Assembly: GCF_020740795.1 (NCBI RefSeq)
Contig: NC_067295.1
Location: 4,030,501-4,094,500, forward strand
Reading direction: 5' to 3'
DNA length: 64,000 bases
Origin: Apus apus
Taxonomy: Eukaryota > Chordata > Aves > Apodiformes > Apodidae
Of the stretch, positions 34,415-46,980 are shown one piece after another; within the stretch, counting starts at the first letter, position 1, and each line of letters starts with the position of its first letter. The notes under the pieces were generated by a model. It saw only the letters and a program-made list of their open reading frames with translations, did no database searches and was not told where the DNA came from. Position numbers and translations under genes: made by a program.

Positions 34415-35988
34415 GGGCACAGATGGACACAAAGAGGGATTTCTAGTTTGTCTTTGGAGAGACCCTCCAAAGCCAGGTCTGATTCCCACCCGGGGAGCGT
34501 CTGGGGTGAGGATCTTACTGCCTGTACCCTGGCACTGTGTCTTGACCTGCTCTGCACCACCAAGGTAGGCAACTGCTCTTTGCCAGTGACCCTTAGATAC
34601 CAAACCCACTGCTGTCTGAGGGTTGGGGTTTTTTTTGGTGTAATTTACATGCAGTTTCTCAGTTTGGGCTCTTCATTAATCCACAACCTGAATTCGAGAA
34701 ACCTTCTTACCTTCCTAGCGCTCAACTTCTGTGCAAGACCAGCAAGAGCAGTCACAGAAACCTGTTTTCTGGAGGCAGAGCAAAACCGAGCAGTTCCCAG
34801 CATCTCCATGGAGGGGCAGTCACACTCAAGTACAGTGACAGGAAAGACAATTAAAATGGGTGAAAAAGAGTACTATACATTTTTGAAACATTGACTTTTG
34901 AGTTTAAAATGTCTACCTTTCAAGTCCGGGTTGGCTGAGGGCCCCATATTTAGTTATTGATGTTTTATACCAACTTAAAAATAAAAGAATACTCCTTCTA
35001 AGGCAGAAATTTACACTGTCAATCTCATGGAGGACTTCGAAGTGCTAACACTAACTGCCAAGCCTCCAAGTATTTTCAGTCCTTGGACCTGGGCTACTGG
35101 AAACCCCACCCTGACACATATGTCCCTAAGCTATGTTGCTAAACCCAGGAGATGGCCCTCAACACATCCAGGCAGAGCTTGAGAGCCAATGTTGTCCTCA
35201 GTCATCACTGTCCCAGGACCTGCTGCAGGCCTCGGGGCATCAGAAGGGCCAACACTGCACAGATATTCATACATGGCTTTCATAGCCTCAGGTCTCAGCT
35301 TTTGCCAGCAATTAGATTAAAATAAATTCATCCTTGATAGAAGTCCACTGTCCTCTTCTGTGTCCAGGGCAAGAGGTCTTTTGTTGCCATTTCCTTACTA
35401 AAAATCTTGATCTCAAGCTTAAATGGATGACAAAGATCTGGCCCAGGAAGTCAGTAATGACCACACCACACACCTTTCCAAAAGCTGTTTTAAACTAGCA
35501 AAAGGCAAACTTCAAAATGCCAGAGCATAAATCTTCACAGGGACCCAGCAAGCCCTGAGGTGGAAGCAATGAAGTTCTCACAGTGTGTCAAAAGACAGAA
35601 ATCTACAGTGGTGCCAGTGGTGCCCAGCAAGAAGCCATCAGAGAGAAGTGGTTGGACCCACTGCTGCTCTAACCAAGCACTAAGGACAGCAAGAAAAATA
35701 TGAAATTAAAATGCAAGGCCAGAAAACCCAGTGAACAATAACTTCTGGCACTGGTTTATTTTATTATGAAGCCACATCAACTTTGTGTTGGTTTTCTGCC
35801 TTCTCTCTGCTGGCTGGCACCAGCTCTAGAGATCTTTGGCTTTTTGCTAAAAGGTTCAGATATTGGTTTCCTTTGGAACACTTGCTCCTTTGTGGGATGA
35901 TAGAAGCTACCCCCAGGCTCCCTCCCTGTACATGTGCCGCAGCTGCACAGCTTATTATTGGCCACATTTACTAATGAATCTCCAAAAT

Positions 35989-36044
35989 GCTTGGGGTTAA
36001 CACCTTGGTGGCTCTGCCCACCTCTGTATTGGATCTCAGGTAGC
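35989..36044 (+). pseudogene. Possible exon 2 remnant of decayed CYP3A
   Basis: A weak match to the 3' half of exon 2 (TTGGG..., GGCTCTGCC, TGTATTGGATCTCAGGTAG). It sits at the expected 15.0-kb offset, and the bases after it resemble the start of intron 2. Position carries more weight than identity. Confidence 0.3.
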
Positions 36045-36398
36045 CTTTGAGACCCAGCAGCCAGCCCTGCTGGGCCCCAGGGGAACACCCTGTGCCATAG
36101 TTCCTTCCTTAAGCCACAAACAAGGAAAAATCAACCCATCAATCAGCCTCTCCTTGCCTCACTTCTCATATTCCTGCATTGCTCTTTCAGCTGTGGAAGA
36201 ATATCAGGCCAAACAGCCCTAGACATGTGGCTGAGGGCAGCCCACACATTCCTCTGTCCCAGGGCAGTAATTGCCTGGGCAGAATGACCTCCAAAGCCCT
36301 GAGATTTTCCTGACAAATGGCTGCTGAAATTGTTGTCCATTTGAGCATTCATCTTTCATTTGTAACTCCATTTTAAATCCTTTTTTTTTTTTTTTCAG

Positions 36399-36450
36399 GG
36401 TTTGCTGGATTTCAACCAAAATGGCTTTCAGAAATATGGGAAATCTGAGG
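36399..36450 (+). pseudogene. Exon 3 remnant of decayed CYP3A
   Basis: A T-run/CAG acceptor is followed by GGTTTGCTGGATTTCAAC, then CAGAAATATGGGAAA, ending before a GTGACT donor. It aligns with intact exon 3 at 52 instead of 53 bases. The one-base loss, plus a TGA in the shifted frame, breaks the reading frame. Confidence 0.87.
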
Positions 36451-37719
36451 GTGACTATTTTTCCCAGGCAAAGCCTGTCTCCCGTGGCCTCTAAAGCATC
36501 ACCAACCAGCTCAGTCAGAGGGTGGGATCCCTGGGAAAGGCCCATCAAAAGAAGCAAACTTAAAAGCACATTATACACTTGTTAACCAGGCCTGCCAGGT
36601 GACAACCCCAAGTAGCTCACATTTTATGGCTGCTACTGGAAAATCAGTAATAATAAAAACATGGTTTTGAGATAAGTGAGATCTGAAAGAATTTATAGCT
36701 CAGGTGGTTTCTTGGTTAACATTTTGTTGAAGATGCAGGGAAGAGGGATGGCAAGGCAGAGAGCAGCAGCTAAGCCAGCTAGAAAGGATCTGCAGCTTCA
36801 AACACATCACAAGCTGTAGGTGGGCTTTTTGAATAAGGAGAAAATTCATTAACTTGATGTCAAAGATCACACAGCATTTAACTATATCCTTAAGTAAAAG
36901 ATGCTAAGCATTTCTTAGGCCTCCTGGATCTTTCCTTGAAGATCTGCAAAGAAATGTGAAGGAACAGCTCCACTTTTAGCACCATGCTGTGAGATTAGAT
37001 GCCATCCTGCTCTACGTTCTTTTTTATAGCCAGCTTTCTATTTTTATTCCTGTTCTACTGTGGAAGTGTTTGCTAATAATGTATGATAGGATGCTTTGTC
37101 ATGAAAAAAACCTTGTATCATTTATCTGCTTCTGAAAAGAAATTCTCAGTACAAATCTAATAAGAGAAAAAAAATCCCATTCTAGCTCCTGTTGGAGGAA
37201 AGGGATTGATTTATGGAGAGAGATGAAAAGCACTAAGTATGTATTGCTTGGTAAAATGAGGAATTGTAGAGAACTGTCTTTATGCATTTGAAGGGTGTAA
37301 ACATCAAAGAGGGAGAGGAGCTATTTAGAGTATTAGGAGAAGGCACATCTAGGAGACAAGAGCTGAAATTAAATGAACATCGTTAACTTAAAAATCATAC
37401 TTCTGCCTGCAAATCTATTTCCTTGTATTATTACTTGTAGCACTCTGATGAGTATAAATGAAGCTTATAGAAAAAATATCTAATGTATTTTTCATATCTG
37501 ATCAGAAGACCTTGCTGTAAAGTTTATAAAGCCCAGATCCTGTAGCTATTGCTGAAAACAAGGGAGGAGAGCATCCTTTACATGTACTGCCCCTGCCTTT
37601 CTATCACCAGCCAGGGCTGGTCAATATGAGGGGTTACTTCCCCCCCCACCCCTGCTCTCTGCTCCCCACCTGTGTTGGCTCTCTGGGATCTGGGCTTGTT
37701 GGAGCTGTGGGTGCAACAG

Positions 37720-37795
37720 GTTGTACCCCAGTGGATGGATAAGCCCCCAGTCATTAATAACCCTCTGAGCATCCTTGCTCATGGCCTGCAAGAAA
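37720..37795 (+). pseudogene. Possible exon 4 remnant of decayed CYP3A
   Basis: An ACAG acceptor is followed by GTTGTA (intact: GTTTTA). After an apparent deletion of roughly 25 bases comes ATGGATAAGCCCCCAGTCAT, resembling the MDPQII segment. The start lies at the expected 15.08-kb offset. Confidence 0.4.
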
Positions 37796-38415
37796 CCTGT
37801 GCATGGTCCTACAGGGTGCCTGATCTTGGCCACCTGGGATTCAGTTAATTGCCTGTTGTCCTGAGCTGAGGCATCAGCAGGAGGAAAAAGCTCCACAGGG
37901 AAATAGGGATCTTTGCTCTCATTGAGGCTTTGGACTACACCTCAAAAAGCTGCTGAACATGGCCCAGTGGCTACAGAAACCTCTAGGACACAGTTTTGTT
38001 CCTGTTAGCTGAGGGAGGAGCTCCAGTGCCAGACTGTGGGAGGGGATGGTGGCAGTCCTCGGGTGGGCTCCCTCCCAGCTGGACCCTCCATCCCTGCAGG
38101 AGCACAGAGCCTGTGGCCCTGGGGGTGCTGGGCAGGCATAGGGATCTGCCTGGCTAATTGGAAGGGTCATGCAGCTGGAGGCTCACAGCTAAAAAATATA
38201 ATCTGGTTACACAGGACCCTTCAGATTCCTACCAGACAGCCCAGGACAACAGGACCTCTCCACATCCTCACTTCTCAAGAAGCATTTAACAGTCAATTGA
38301 AGCTCATGGTGACAGGCGAAGGGAGCAAGGGAGGACTCCCTGCTCCCAGCCTCCCCAGAGAAACCCTCAAATCCTTCCAGAACTACAGATTCCTTTTAAA
38401 AAATTCTCTCTGCAG

Positions 38416-38531
38416 AGTTTTAGTCCCAGGGGGAGTACTGGACTCTGCTCTTGCAGTAGCCATGAAAAGGAAGCAGAGAAGAGACTTTCTGTGCTCCCTC
38501 ACCCCCTTCACCAGCTGGAAAAGAGCTAAAG
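38416..38531 (+). pseudogene. Exon 5 remnant of decayed CYP3A
   Basis: A CTGCAG acceptor is followed by codons translating as GVLDSALAVA, matching [10 protein letters not shown] of the minus-strand paralogue. Then come a degraded WKR region and LTPFTSWKRAKA, matching [12 protein letters not shown]. It is 116 bases against 114, and the donor is lost. Confidence 0.87.
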
Positions 38532-38832
38532 CCCAGAGGAACAGAGCAAGTAACCATTTCTGAGTCAGAGCACAGAGGCCATGCAGGCTGAGGCTTTCCA
38601 AACAGCCTGATCCCTTCAGGCAGAAACCAATCCATCATTAAACACAGAATTTCATGTGTGTAAATAAAAGAAATAAAAAAACAAGAAGGAAAATCTTTTG
38701 CAATAACAAGCTTGCGATGGTAGCCAAGATTCACAGCTACATATGAGATACTTTAAAGCAAACACACATGAACAGACACTCATGTGATGCCTGTGAATGA
38801 CCAGCTTCAATTTATATTCCTGGTGTTTCCAG

Positions 38833-38915
38833 GCCTAAAGCATCACACAAGCATTGTCATGAAAAACCTCCAGAAGTAAACAGGAAAGGACAAACCTCTG
38901 TTCAATTAAACTGCT
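38833..38915 (+). pseudogene. Exon 6 remnant of decayed CYP3A
   Basis: A CCAG acceptor is followed by a stretch reading HHTSIVMKNLQK, against [13 protein letters not shown] in the intact gene. An in-frame TAA comes next. The Met start of the exon is missing. Confidence 0.78.
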
Positions 38916-39558
38916 TCCTATGCCACCGCCCAGGGCCAACAGGCCCCCATGCTTGTTCATGTCCAAAACCATCAGATCCTGAAGGAACTGAGTTTCTGAT
39001 GTAGTCAGAACTGGTGCAGCAGGTTGAGAAAAGCTACTCTCTGCTGCATCAGAGCACAAGTCACAAGCCCACCAGTTTGAGTCCTTAAGCAAAGCAAGGC
39101 CTTACCACACTGGTGTCAGGTGGTAAGGCCACCTTCTTCAGATGGACGATGGGCAGGGGGTCCATGGTCAGGCAGGCACATTGCACTGCAGCCCTGGGCT
39201 CCTCCTGCTGAGCTCAGGAAAGGGGTTGCTGCTCCCAGGTGGGGCTTAAATAGGCTCCAGGCCTGTGGGTGAGCGTGAAGAGCCCAGGTGAGGCTGGTCA
39301 TGGTTGATGAGACCTATTAGTGCCTGGACAGGTTCATGCTCTGCTCAAGGCTCTGAAGCTCTGCCCATGCTGAGGATGCAGGAGATCCTCTTCCCTTCTC
39401 AGCAGAAGGAAATCACTGCCTGACAATTTGGGCCCCGTCTAACCGAGGTCTGAATGTCTCCAAGCTTGGTGCATGGGTAGGAAGCAGAAGATTACAAAAG
39501 CCCATTTCAGGCCTTCAACACTAAATCTTTATTATCTTTTCTAACCTTTTTTCCCCAG

Positions 39559-39708
39559 TGTGTTTGGATCTGTCAGCCTGAACGTGGCATGAGTGCTTCA
39601 GAATGGGCACTGAAAAAATTAGCAACTCCAGCAACCCCTTTGTCAGGATAACAAGGAACTAACTAGCTAGCTAATTTTGAAGTTATTTTTTCCTTTTTCC
39701 ACTTAGCA
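39559..39708 (+). pseudogene. Exon 7 remnant of decayed CYP3A
   Basis: Acceptor CCCCAG and donor GTAAGA are both kept, and the exon is 150 bases against 149. It reads VFGSVSLNV, hits an in-frame TGA, then in a shifted frame continues as NSSNPFVRITRN, matching [12 protein letters not shown]. More stops follow. Confidence 0.88.
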
Positions 39709-40559
39709 GTAAGAAATAAAAAAAATTAATAATTTTAAAAAAATAAAGTAATATTTCAACTTTCAGGTGACTGGGATGGACCTTTGATGATCAAATTCTG
39801 TGATCATCCCTACCCAGGTTTCTCTCACTGCTTGCGTTTAGCCAGGGAATGGATCAGCTTTGGTAGGCAGCAGAGTGGAGTCAGTGTTTGTAAGATCAAA
39901 ACCAGATCCATCTAATGTATTGTAGAGAGAAAAGCCTGAAGCAGAGCAGTGTTTTAAAAGTGGTTCCTACAGACCAGGATGTGAGAGATGTAGGAAATTT
40001 CAAGATGGTCAAAGAAAGGGAAGGAGACTGTTCTGCGCTCCCTGTGCTGTCATGCTGAGCTTGCTCCATCCTTTCACTTCCCCTTAATGTGAGTACAACA
40101 TTTGCACTCCAGGCTTCCAGAAACTGTGGCAATAACTGGAGCAGAAAGGTGGTAACCCGTGGGAGGGCCAGCGTGTGGCTGCACTGCCTGCAGGAGAGCT
40201 GAAGAAGGACTCATCCTGCTGTGCCCTTCCTGATGCCGCAGGAGATGCACCATGCCAGGGCACGTGGCTTTGTAAAGGAGAGCTGAGTCCATTTATTTCA
40301 GGAGTGAATTTGGCCTGGGGCTGGTGCTATTTAGAATAAAGTTGGACTCAGTGACCTGTGGAAAGCACTTGTTCAGCACCCGGTTCAGTTAAGAGCCCAA
40401 TTTGCAAACAGTAAAATCTGGATGCTCTACCAACCAGAACATGTCCAAGATGCTGCCAGAGTTTACTGGTGAGGTTGGGACTTTCCTGCCTCCTAATGAA
40501 TTGGAATTTTTTTCTTGGGGCACTGTGTCCATTACACAATGCATTTCACTGCCTTCTAG

Positions 40560-40679
40560 ATGAACGTCCTCCCCTTAGTCCTTCCCTTGAGAGGAGGAAT
40601 GTGAACGTCCTCTCCAAAGTCTCTGAAGCTCTTCTCATGTTCAGTTATTAAAGCAAAGGCACAAGAAAGATGCTCAGAG
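40560..40679 (+). pseudogene. Exon 8 remnant of decayed CYP3A
   Basis: A TTCTAG acceptor and a GTAGGG donor flank 120 bases (128 in the intact gene). The block reads NVLPLVLPLERRNVNVLSK against [19 protein letters not shown], then reaches a TAA in the G-helix part. Confidence 0.82.
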
Positions 40680-42879
40680 GTAGGGGGATGAGAGTGGAGC
40701 AAGGAACAATGTCTACTCAGTTGGCCCAGGTGGAGGGGAAAAAAAGCAGAGGGGGAAAAAAAAGGTGGGAAAAAACAAAAAAGAGAAGCAAAAGAAGTAT
40801 GTCAGCACCAGCAGAAAAAACAAAGACAAATAATTCCAGAGAAAGCCAAAGAAATGTATTTCATTCTTGAGGGTTTAATAATTTCAAACAAAACCAGATT
40901 TTTTTCTTGGACCAAAGTCCAGACCAAGGCACTGAGTAGGAGGAGAGCAGCAGGGAGCTGAGGGGGGTGCAGAAGGGAGAGGGGGAGTGGGTTTAACCAG
41001 CCCTAAGAGAGGTTTAACTGCACGGAGCCTGTGCTGCAGCAGTGACTGGTTTGGACTGGGTGGTCGGGAGTGGGGAGAAGGACCTAGTGTGGGAGATGGG
41101 GAGACATTCCTGAGCTGACATACCATGTATTGATGGCACAACTACTCACTAACTTTTATACTCTGATATCTACCCTGGAAACAAGAGGAGTCATGCTTAT
41201 GTCTCTGGAGGATTTACTTTTTTTTTTACTTTCCCCTATGGATAATGAGAGTGGTGATGGAAATGTGAGGACTGGTGCAGTGAAGTGCAAATAAAACAGT
41301 CTGGATGTGGGAGCAACCAAAGGAGCAGAAGAGCTGAAAGAAGAGGTGAAGGACTGGATTGTGCTGATAGTCCCTGTGCATCACCCTGCGAGTGATGGAG
41401 ATCACAGCACATCACATGCAGGGCACTGAGGCCAAAATCCCCACAGAACACACAAAAATATGGCCAAAACAAAGGGCAGACTGATGAATGAAGCCATTAG
41501 GGGTGACAGGGGACAGAGACACAAAGCAGAGGAGTTGAAGTGTTGCTTAATGACTCGTGTGGGTGTGTAGGAGAAGATGGAGAGACAAAACATCCCAACT
41601 CCTGTCAGCTCCTAATGGGTACAAAATGCTTATCTGAAACCCAGCAGAAGGTCACTGGCTCCAGGAGAGCCCAAGGAGGAGCCAGCAGTCAGCATCCCTT
41701 GTCCTCCAGTCACCATAAGTGACCCTGAGCCATCCACATGCACAACTTGGTGCCCTTCTCTATCCAGGGGTAAGTTTCTTGCAGTTGACAATAAACTTTA
41801 TGGGCTTAAACATGAATCAGGAAAATAAGAAGCTGGGTTCTCACCTTAAAGGCAGCATCACAAAAGCCTTCATCACCACCAGGCTCCTGGAGGGAGGGCA
41901 GCAGATCTGCAATTGTTCCCAACTCAAGTGTTGAGAGACTGCTGCTTTGCATGAGAAATTCTTCTAAGAGGGGTAATTATAGAAAAGCATGTCTCCTAAC
42001 TCAAAGCAAAGGAAAGAAAAGGATAAACATGTGTGACAGCACCTGGGGTACATCACTCAGAGCACACCAGTGAAAGGGTAACAGGTTGGATAGGCTCTTC
42101 ATAGGAGCTATTTATCTAAATTGCACACCTCCTTCTTTTAAAGGACAGATGAAAGCAGGACTCCTCTGATGTCTCTTTCTCTCATCCCTTCTCACACCTC
42201 CCCACCCCACTTTCTGCTCTGGGAGCCCAGCACCCACCTAACACAAACTGGGCTCTTCCTTCAGGACCAAATTTACTGCTTTGGTAATATTCTGGCCTCT
42301 GCTTTGGCAGGGATGAGCTCATTTGAGATCCAAACACAAATGTTTTCCTTTTTAACCCTGTTCTGGTCTTGCACTGGATTTCTCCTGCTGTGGGGGGAGG
42401 AGGAGATGGGGAATAACCTCCCTGCATGGTCCTTTTCCTTGGGTGGCAGAGCTGGGCTGCATTCATCCAGCCCTCAGACCAAGAATGCTTCACCAACTGA
42501 TTTAATTACACGAAGCTTATGCAGGAGTTACAGAAGGATTATCTGGGTTTTATCATGGTTATTACAGAAAATGATTATATTGTTACTATTACAGAGTTAC
42601 AAAAAGCAAAGAGGAATCGCAGGAAACTTGGCAAGAGCTCGTTAGCAGTGTGGTTCAGTCTGCAGGAGCTAATTAAAAATGCCTGTGCCTCATAATAACC
42701 ATTTGTCTCCTCACAGCCTCCATTTCCTCTGTCTCTTTCTCTGGATAGAGAGAGGGAATGAACTCTTCTCACTGGTGAATGTATATGCAGCAATAAATAC
42801 CCAGTATAGTGTCATGCCAATGGGTTTGTTCTGACACATGAAGCCACCAGCTCTGCCCTTGCCTGCCTGAGCTGTGGGC

Positions 42880-43015
42880 TGACTGTCCTTGCCTTGCACA
42901 CAAAGTCATGTTAGATGTTCAGGGATCTCCTAGAGTCCTTTCAAGTAGCATCTTGGCCAACCGTGCCGGGCTGAAGGTGAGAAGATGGAGACTGTAACCC
43001 TGGAGGAGATTTTAG
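42880..43015 (+). pseudogene. Possible exon 10 remnant of decayed CYP3A
   Basis: CTTGGCCAACC followed by CTGGAGGAGATT resembles the ELATHPD and LLEEI codons of exon 10, at the expected offset of about 16.0 kb. The I-helix part is not recognisable. Confidence 0.28.
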
Positions 43016-43215
43016 CTGGGAGACATGAGAACAGTATTTGAAAAGTGTAACAACACAGCATTTCCATGTACTTTGCTCAAAGTCTTAGAGAAGGTTCTGG
43101 TACATCTGGTGTCTCTGTGTGCAGCAACACATTGGCCTGAATGGCTTATTAGCAGGGCAGGCTGTTCTCAGACACCTGTATCTCCTCTGCAGGTTTGCTC
43201 CTCTGCATGCTTTCA

Positions 43216-43234
43216 AAACAACAACAACAACAAA
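43216..43234. repeat. (CAA)n microsatellite
   Basis: About six CAA units lie between the exon 10 and exon 11 remnants. Confidence 0.85.
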
Positions 43235-43649
43235 CGTGATGGAGCCTCCAGCTAATCTGTGTTATCTGGAAAGAGGAAATCAAGGTGAAATTCAGGTTGT
43301 CAACAGGGGTAGGAACACTGACAGAAGGATCAGATGAGGCAAACACTAGTTGTGGTGTTGCCCACACTCACAATGCCTGGATGCAGAAGGATATTCTTGG
43401 GGTAACATTTGGTGAACTTGCTTTCTTTTGGTGTTTGAATTGAAGGGATCTGTAGAAAAAGTAGAGAAATAAATCCCAGAAGCCATGGTGGTTGTGATAC
43501 CATCTTCTGTTCTGCTCCTTCAGCATGCAGGAGGCTGGAGCGGGGAGGCACTGCCAGCCTGCCTTACTCTTCAGGGAAAGGAGGGTACTTCTGTTTCTTA
43601 ATCCATCCCAAAATATCAGTCTCTTGGAAACAATTTCCTTGTCATGTTT

Positions 43650-43840
43650 AATCTTTGCACACATTTTCAGTAAAGCAGATGGAGTGGATGCTGAATAATG
43701 AAATCCTTGAGCCTGCTCCAGCTGAAGTCAGATGTAAAATCAACCTCAGCAGTGGGGAGATGATACTTCTTGTGGCAGCCAGGACCAAGTCAGAGTCTGT
43801 GAGCCTCCAATGCAATCTGCTGATTCTCAGTCCTGCGAGA
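43650..43840 (+). pseudogene. Exon 11 remnant of decayed CYP3A
   Basis: KQMEWMLNNEILEP matches [17 protein letters not shown] of the paralogue. KINLSSGEMILLVAA aligns with [17 protein letters not shown]. The ExxR reads EILE, so the Arg is gone, and about 35 bases are missing relative to the intact exon. Confidence 0.7.
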
Positions 43841-44615
43841 CACTGCTCCTCTGTGCAACAGTTCACAGCCTCTTGGCCAACTAAAGGTTCTGCCCCTTCC
43901 CAGCCATCTGTTGGACACCAGGTGACCATGCTCTCACCAGACAGAGTTCATGTCCATAACCTCAGGCAGTAGACAGGACTATTTTGCCCCAAACCATAGC
44001 TGTTCTGTAATTGCTCCATTTTAGGGAGACCCTCTGTTAGTTTTCTTCTCCTCCTTCTCCTTACAATACCAGAAAAATCAGGATTTTGTTCCTGCAACTT
44101 CTGTGCACTTTCCCCTAAAACCTTCCCCTGCCAAACTCCAGCCTCAGATGCATTCCTGCTGGAATCTGTGGTGTATTAGCCTGTCTCCCAGACATCCTCT
44201 GTTTTTACAGGCACTTTCAGCAGCACAGGACAGCCCAGCTGCTGCCCCAAACAGGGAAACCTCTTTTTACAACAGCAGCAGCCAGTAAAGGTCTTGGTGG
44301 ATGAGGCAATTTATGACTCACTTCCATGGGTTTTCCAGGAGATGCCGGAGGCAGAGGCAGGACATGGAATTTAACTGAGATTTCCCAGCACAGAAAAGAA
44401 TCAGAGAACTGTTCCATTGTTTGGGTGGCCAAACATGAGTCATTTCTAAACCTAGATCATTGTTTTCTCTCCCCTGAAATCAGATTACCTACTAAACCAA
44501 ACCCACTGTTCCTGGTGAAATCCAGCTGGGTCAGCTCTCCTCAAATGAGAGCAATTAATGAGGAGCATGAACTTATCTTCCCTTTGAGTTTATCTGTCCT
44601 TGTATCTGGGATCAG

Positions 44616-44750
44616 ACTGAGAAAAGAGGCAGGAGAGAGTATGTATCCCATCAGATCCTGTCTTCCAAGAATGCCCCTGGGAGCTGAACAGGGATGCAAT
44701 GCTGCAACATGCCTGGGAAAAAAACCCAACAACCACCTGAAAATCTGATG
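44616..44750 (+). pseudogene. Exon 12 remnant of decayed CYP3A
   Basis: After ATCAG the sequence reads RKEAGESMYP (paralogue [10 protein letters not shown]), then LPRMPLGAEQGCNA against [12 protein letters not shown]. The haem-loop Cys is still visible, but the Arg and the spacing are lost. Confidence 0.66.
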
Positions 44751-46001
44751 AAAAGTCTAGATTTTTTTTTTTTTTGGTGGCAGATAACTTAATCAGACAG
44801 TAAATAAGATGTATAAATTGTTCTAGAATTAACAGAGATAAACACAGTGGTATAAAATGCACTACAGGCTATTTTACATATATTCAGCACATGTAGCGTG
44901 AGGCCTCCTGACATACACGCACCAAGCAGCTGGAAGGAGGAGTGAGCACTGACAGAAAAGAGGGAGAAGATTAATCAGCATTAGTGCTGCTTTCAGTCAC
45001 TGGCTTCCCTACAGAAATGAAATTGCTTAAGTTGTACCAAGTCACCCTTTATCAACACACACTGTTGCTTTCATTCCTCACTCCCATGGGCAGGCGGCAG
45101 CAATGTCCTTGTGCTGCAGCCCTGGCTACAGAAAAAAGGGGTTAATTGGCTCTCACTCCCCATCCCTTTATATATAAGCTCATAAATGTGCTTGTTTGCT
45201 TGTCTTTATTACAATAGCTGTAGCTCTTCTGGAGAAAATACACCTCTCACACAGCTGGTTTCCAAAGTGAAGTTTAAGGCTCCTTCAGCAGGTGTAATAG
45301 TCACAGGTTTCAAACCTTACAACAAGGCTATAAGCTATTATTGGCCACAGCATTAAAGCAAAATACAGACCCTCACAAGCCAGAGCCTGCACCTCCAAAT
45401 ATGGATGTAACATGACAAACATATATATCTGTAAGTAATCCTGTCCTCTGTATGTTACACACATATATATGGGAGTTTACAAGTATGTAAATGTACCTAC
45501 ATATAAGAAAAGTTGAAGTGGCAACAAATGACACCTGAGAAAACCAAGTCCCTGGTTTTCATTACCACCCCTAGTTCCACCTGAGCTCATTACTTCTTTC
45601 CCTGAAGTAATGAATAAAGAAATAACTCCCTAAAAGCTGAGCTGCCTATTTCACTGCTTGAGCACCAGCCCAACAAACCAAGAGAGCACTGGGATGGGCA
45701 TTAATAATGGTTAGATCCAGGCATAAGAGCTGAACTTTCCTTTCTACCCCAAATTAAGACTAAAGCCAGCAGTTTTAGGAGATTTACATATATTTTCATG
45801 CTGTAAGCCAGACCAAACTGGAGCTGGGGTGAAGCTGCAAGCATCTGGAGGTCTTCTTGAAGCCAGCGTTCAGAACTTGGCCTTGTGTCCCTGACTAAGC
45901 CAAAAATACTTTGTCTGTGGGGACTACCTGACCTCCATGCTCCCTTCCTAACTCTGTGTTTTATCTGTTAGTCTTCAAGGGATTTTCTCTGATTCTTGCA
46001 G

Positions 46002-46096
46002 ACGCCTCTGGTGACACGTGCAGGAGGATCCTGGATGCCTGTAAAACCTCTCCCTGTGAGGTCAGCCCACAGAAGAACCTCATGGAGCAGATGTAA
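46002..46096 (+). pseudogene. Exon 13 remnant of decayed CYP3A
   Basis: A TTGCAG acceptor is followed by TPLVTRAGGSWMPVKPLPVR, which resembles IPLKL..GGLLQPEKPVVLK of CYP3A C termini. The matching 3' flank at 46,840 supports the identification. Confidence 0.65.
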
Positions 46097-46839
46097 ATCT
46101 CAGGAGGTTTTACAGCAGCTCCTCCAACATCTGCTCCAACTCATTACATCCTGTGCCAGCAAACACTTTACACATTGCTCTGGGAGTGGGATGTAGAAAA
46201 GGGAGCGTTTCCTTCACAAAGCAACTACTTCATATCTACAGCTCTACGTGGCAGGCAAAAAAAAAATTAAAAAATTGTAATCCCAAATAGCTTTCCTAAT
46301 TTGGACTCTATTAAAATGTATATAAATATATAAAGTAACAGCATTTCACTCACATGGTCATGTTCCACTGGCTGGTCATAGATAAACTCTCAATCACATC
46401 CAGACCCTGCTGTGCTACCATGAATTCTGGAATAGTTGAATAGTTATTTATTCGTGCTGGCTCTTTTCTACAGGTTTTCCTTCCTACAAAGAGGAAAATG
46501 ACTGCTCCATTCTGGATGCAAAGCAGAAGTTTGGGCTCAGAGCAGGGCACCACAAAGAGTTTTGCTGGGTGGGAACAAAGGCAGCAGAACGTGGATGAAA
46601 AATGAGGGAGCAGGGAGAGGGTTTTGGTGCACTTTGGTATTTTGATAGCACAGCTGATTTTAGCCAGAACAATAACTCAGGTTGCCTTAGCTGCAGCAAG
46701 GTGATGGGTTTGTGGCCCATCCTCCAAAATCAAAATGTGTTTTTTATAAAGTGTGCCACAGCAATGATAGGAATCAATGCAGAGATGCCTTGTGTGTGCG
46801 TTTATTATATTAAGAGTTAGTTGATGACTTCTCATAATT

Positions 46840-46980
46840 TGAAAGAAATGTTCAGCCTCAGTGCTTGAAATTATCCAGCTGCAGCATTTTCAACTCAATC
46901 CAATCTCCAGTTAATTTGATCCTTCATTTATCTTGAACAAAGCCTCCTAATAAAAACATTTGTATTACAAATGATACACT
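46840..46980 (+). repeat. Segmental duplication, copy B1 (3' flank of decayed CYP3A)
   Basis: Partner of 29,630-29,770, lying about 0.75 kb beyond the exon 13 remnant. The intact partner lies about 0.55 kb beyond its exon 13. Confidence 0.75.

Larger units (their letters stand above)
31331..35460. other. Intergenic stretch between CYP3A and its decayed copy
   Basis: I see no gene here. If the tandem-copy model holds, a remnant of exon 1 would be expected near 33 kb, but I could not find one. Simple repeats are listed separately. Confidence 0.5.
35480..46096 (+). pseudogene. CYP3A pseudogene: Decayed CYP3A gene copy
   Basis: CYP3A exon remnants occur in 5'-3' order on the plus strand: exon 3 (36,399), 5 (38,416), 6 (38,833), 7 (39,559), 8 (40,560), 11 (about 43,650), 12 (44,616) and 13 (46,002). 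Weaker candidates are exons 2, 4 and 10. Offsets from the intact plus-strand gene run 14.9-15.1 kb for exons 3-8, then about 16.0-16.1 kb for exons 11-12 and 17.0 kb for exon 13. That is the pattern expected of a tandem copy with a few insertions. Intron sequence upstream of exon 2 also matches (20,311-20,460 versus 35,480-35,640). The frame is destroyed by in-frame stops, single-base shifts and deletions, and the ExxR Arg is lost. No exon 1 or exon 9 was found with confidence. It cannot encode a P450. Confidence 0.82.

Noticed and set aside
34689-34735. AACCTTCTT-containing stretch resembling the start of CYP3A exon 1
   Set aside because: Only a nine-base match is shared, there is no Met codon or donor, and the offset does not fit the pseudogene exon series.
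41583-41640. Possible exon 9 remnant of the decayed CYP3A
   Set aside because: The position fits roughly, but similarity is limited to CAGCTCCTAATG-like bases and no splice site is kept. A second candidate near 42,308 is equally weak.
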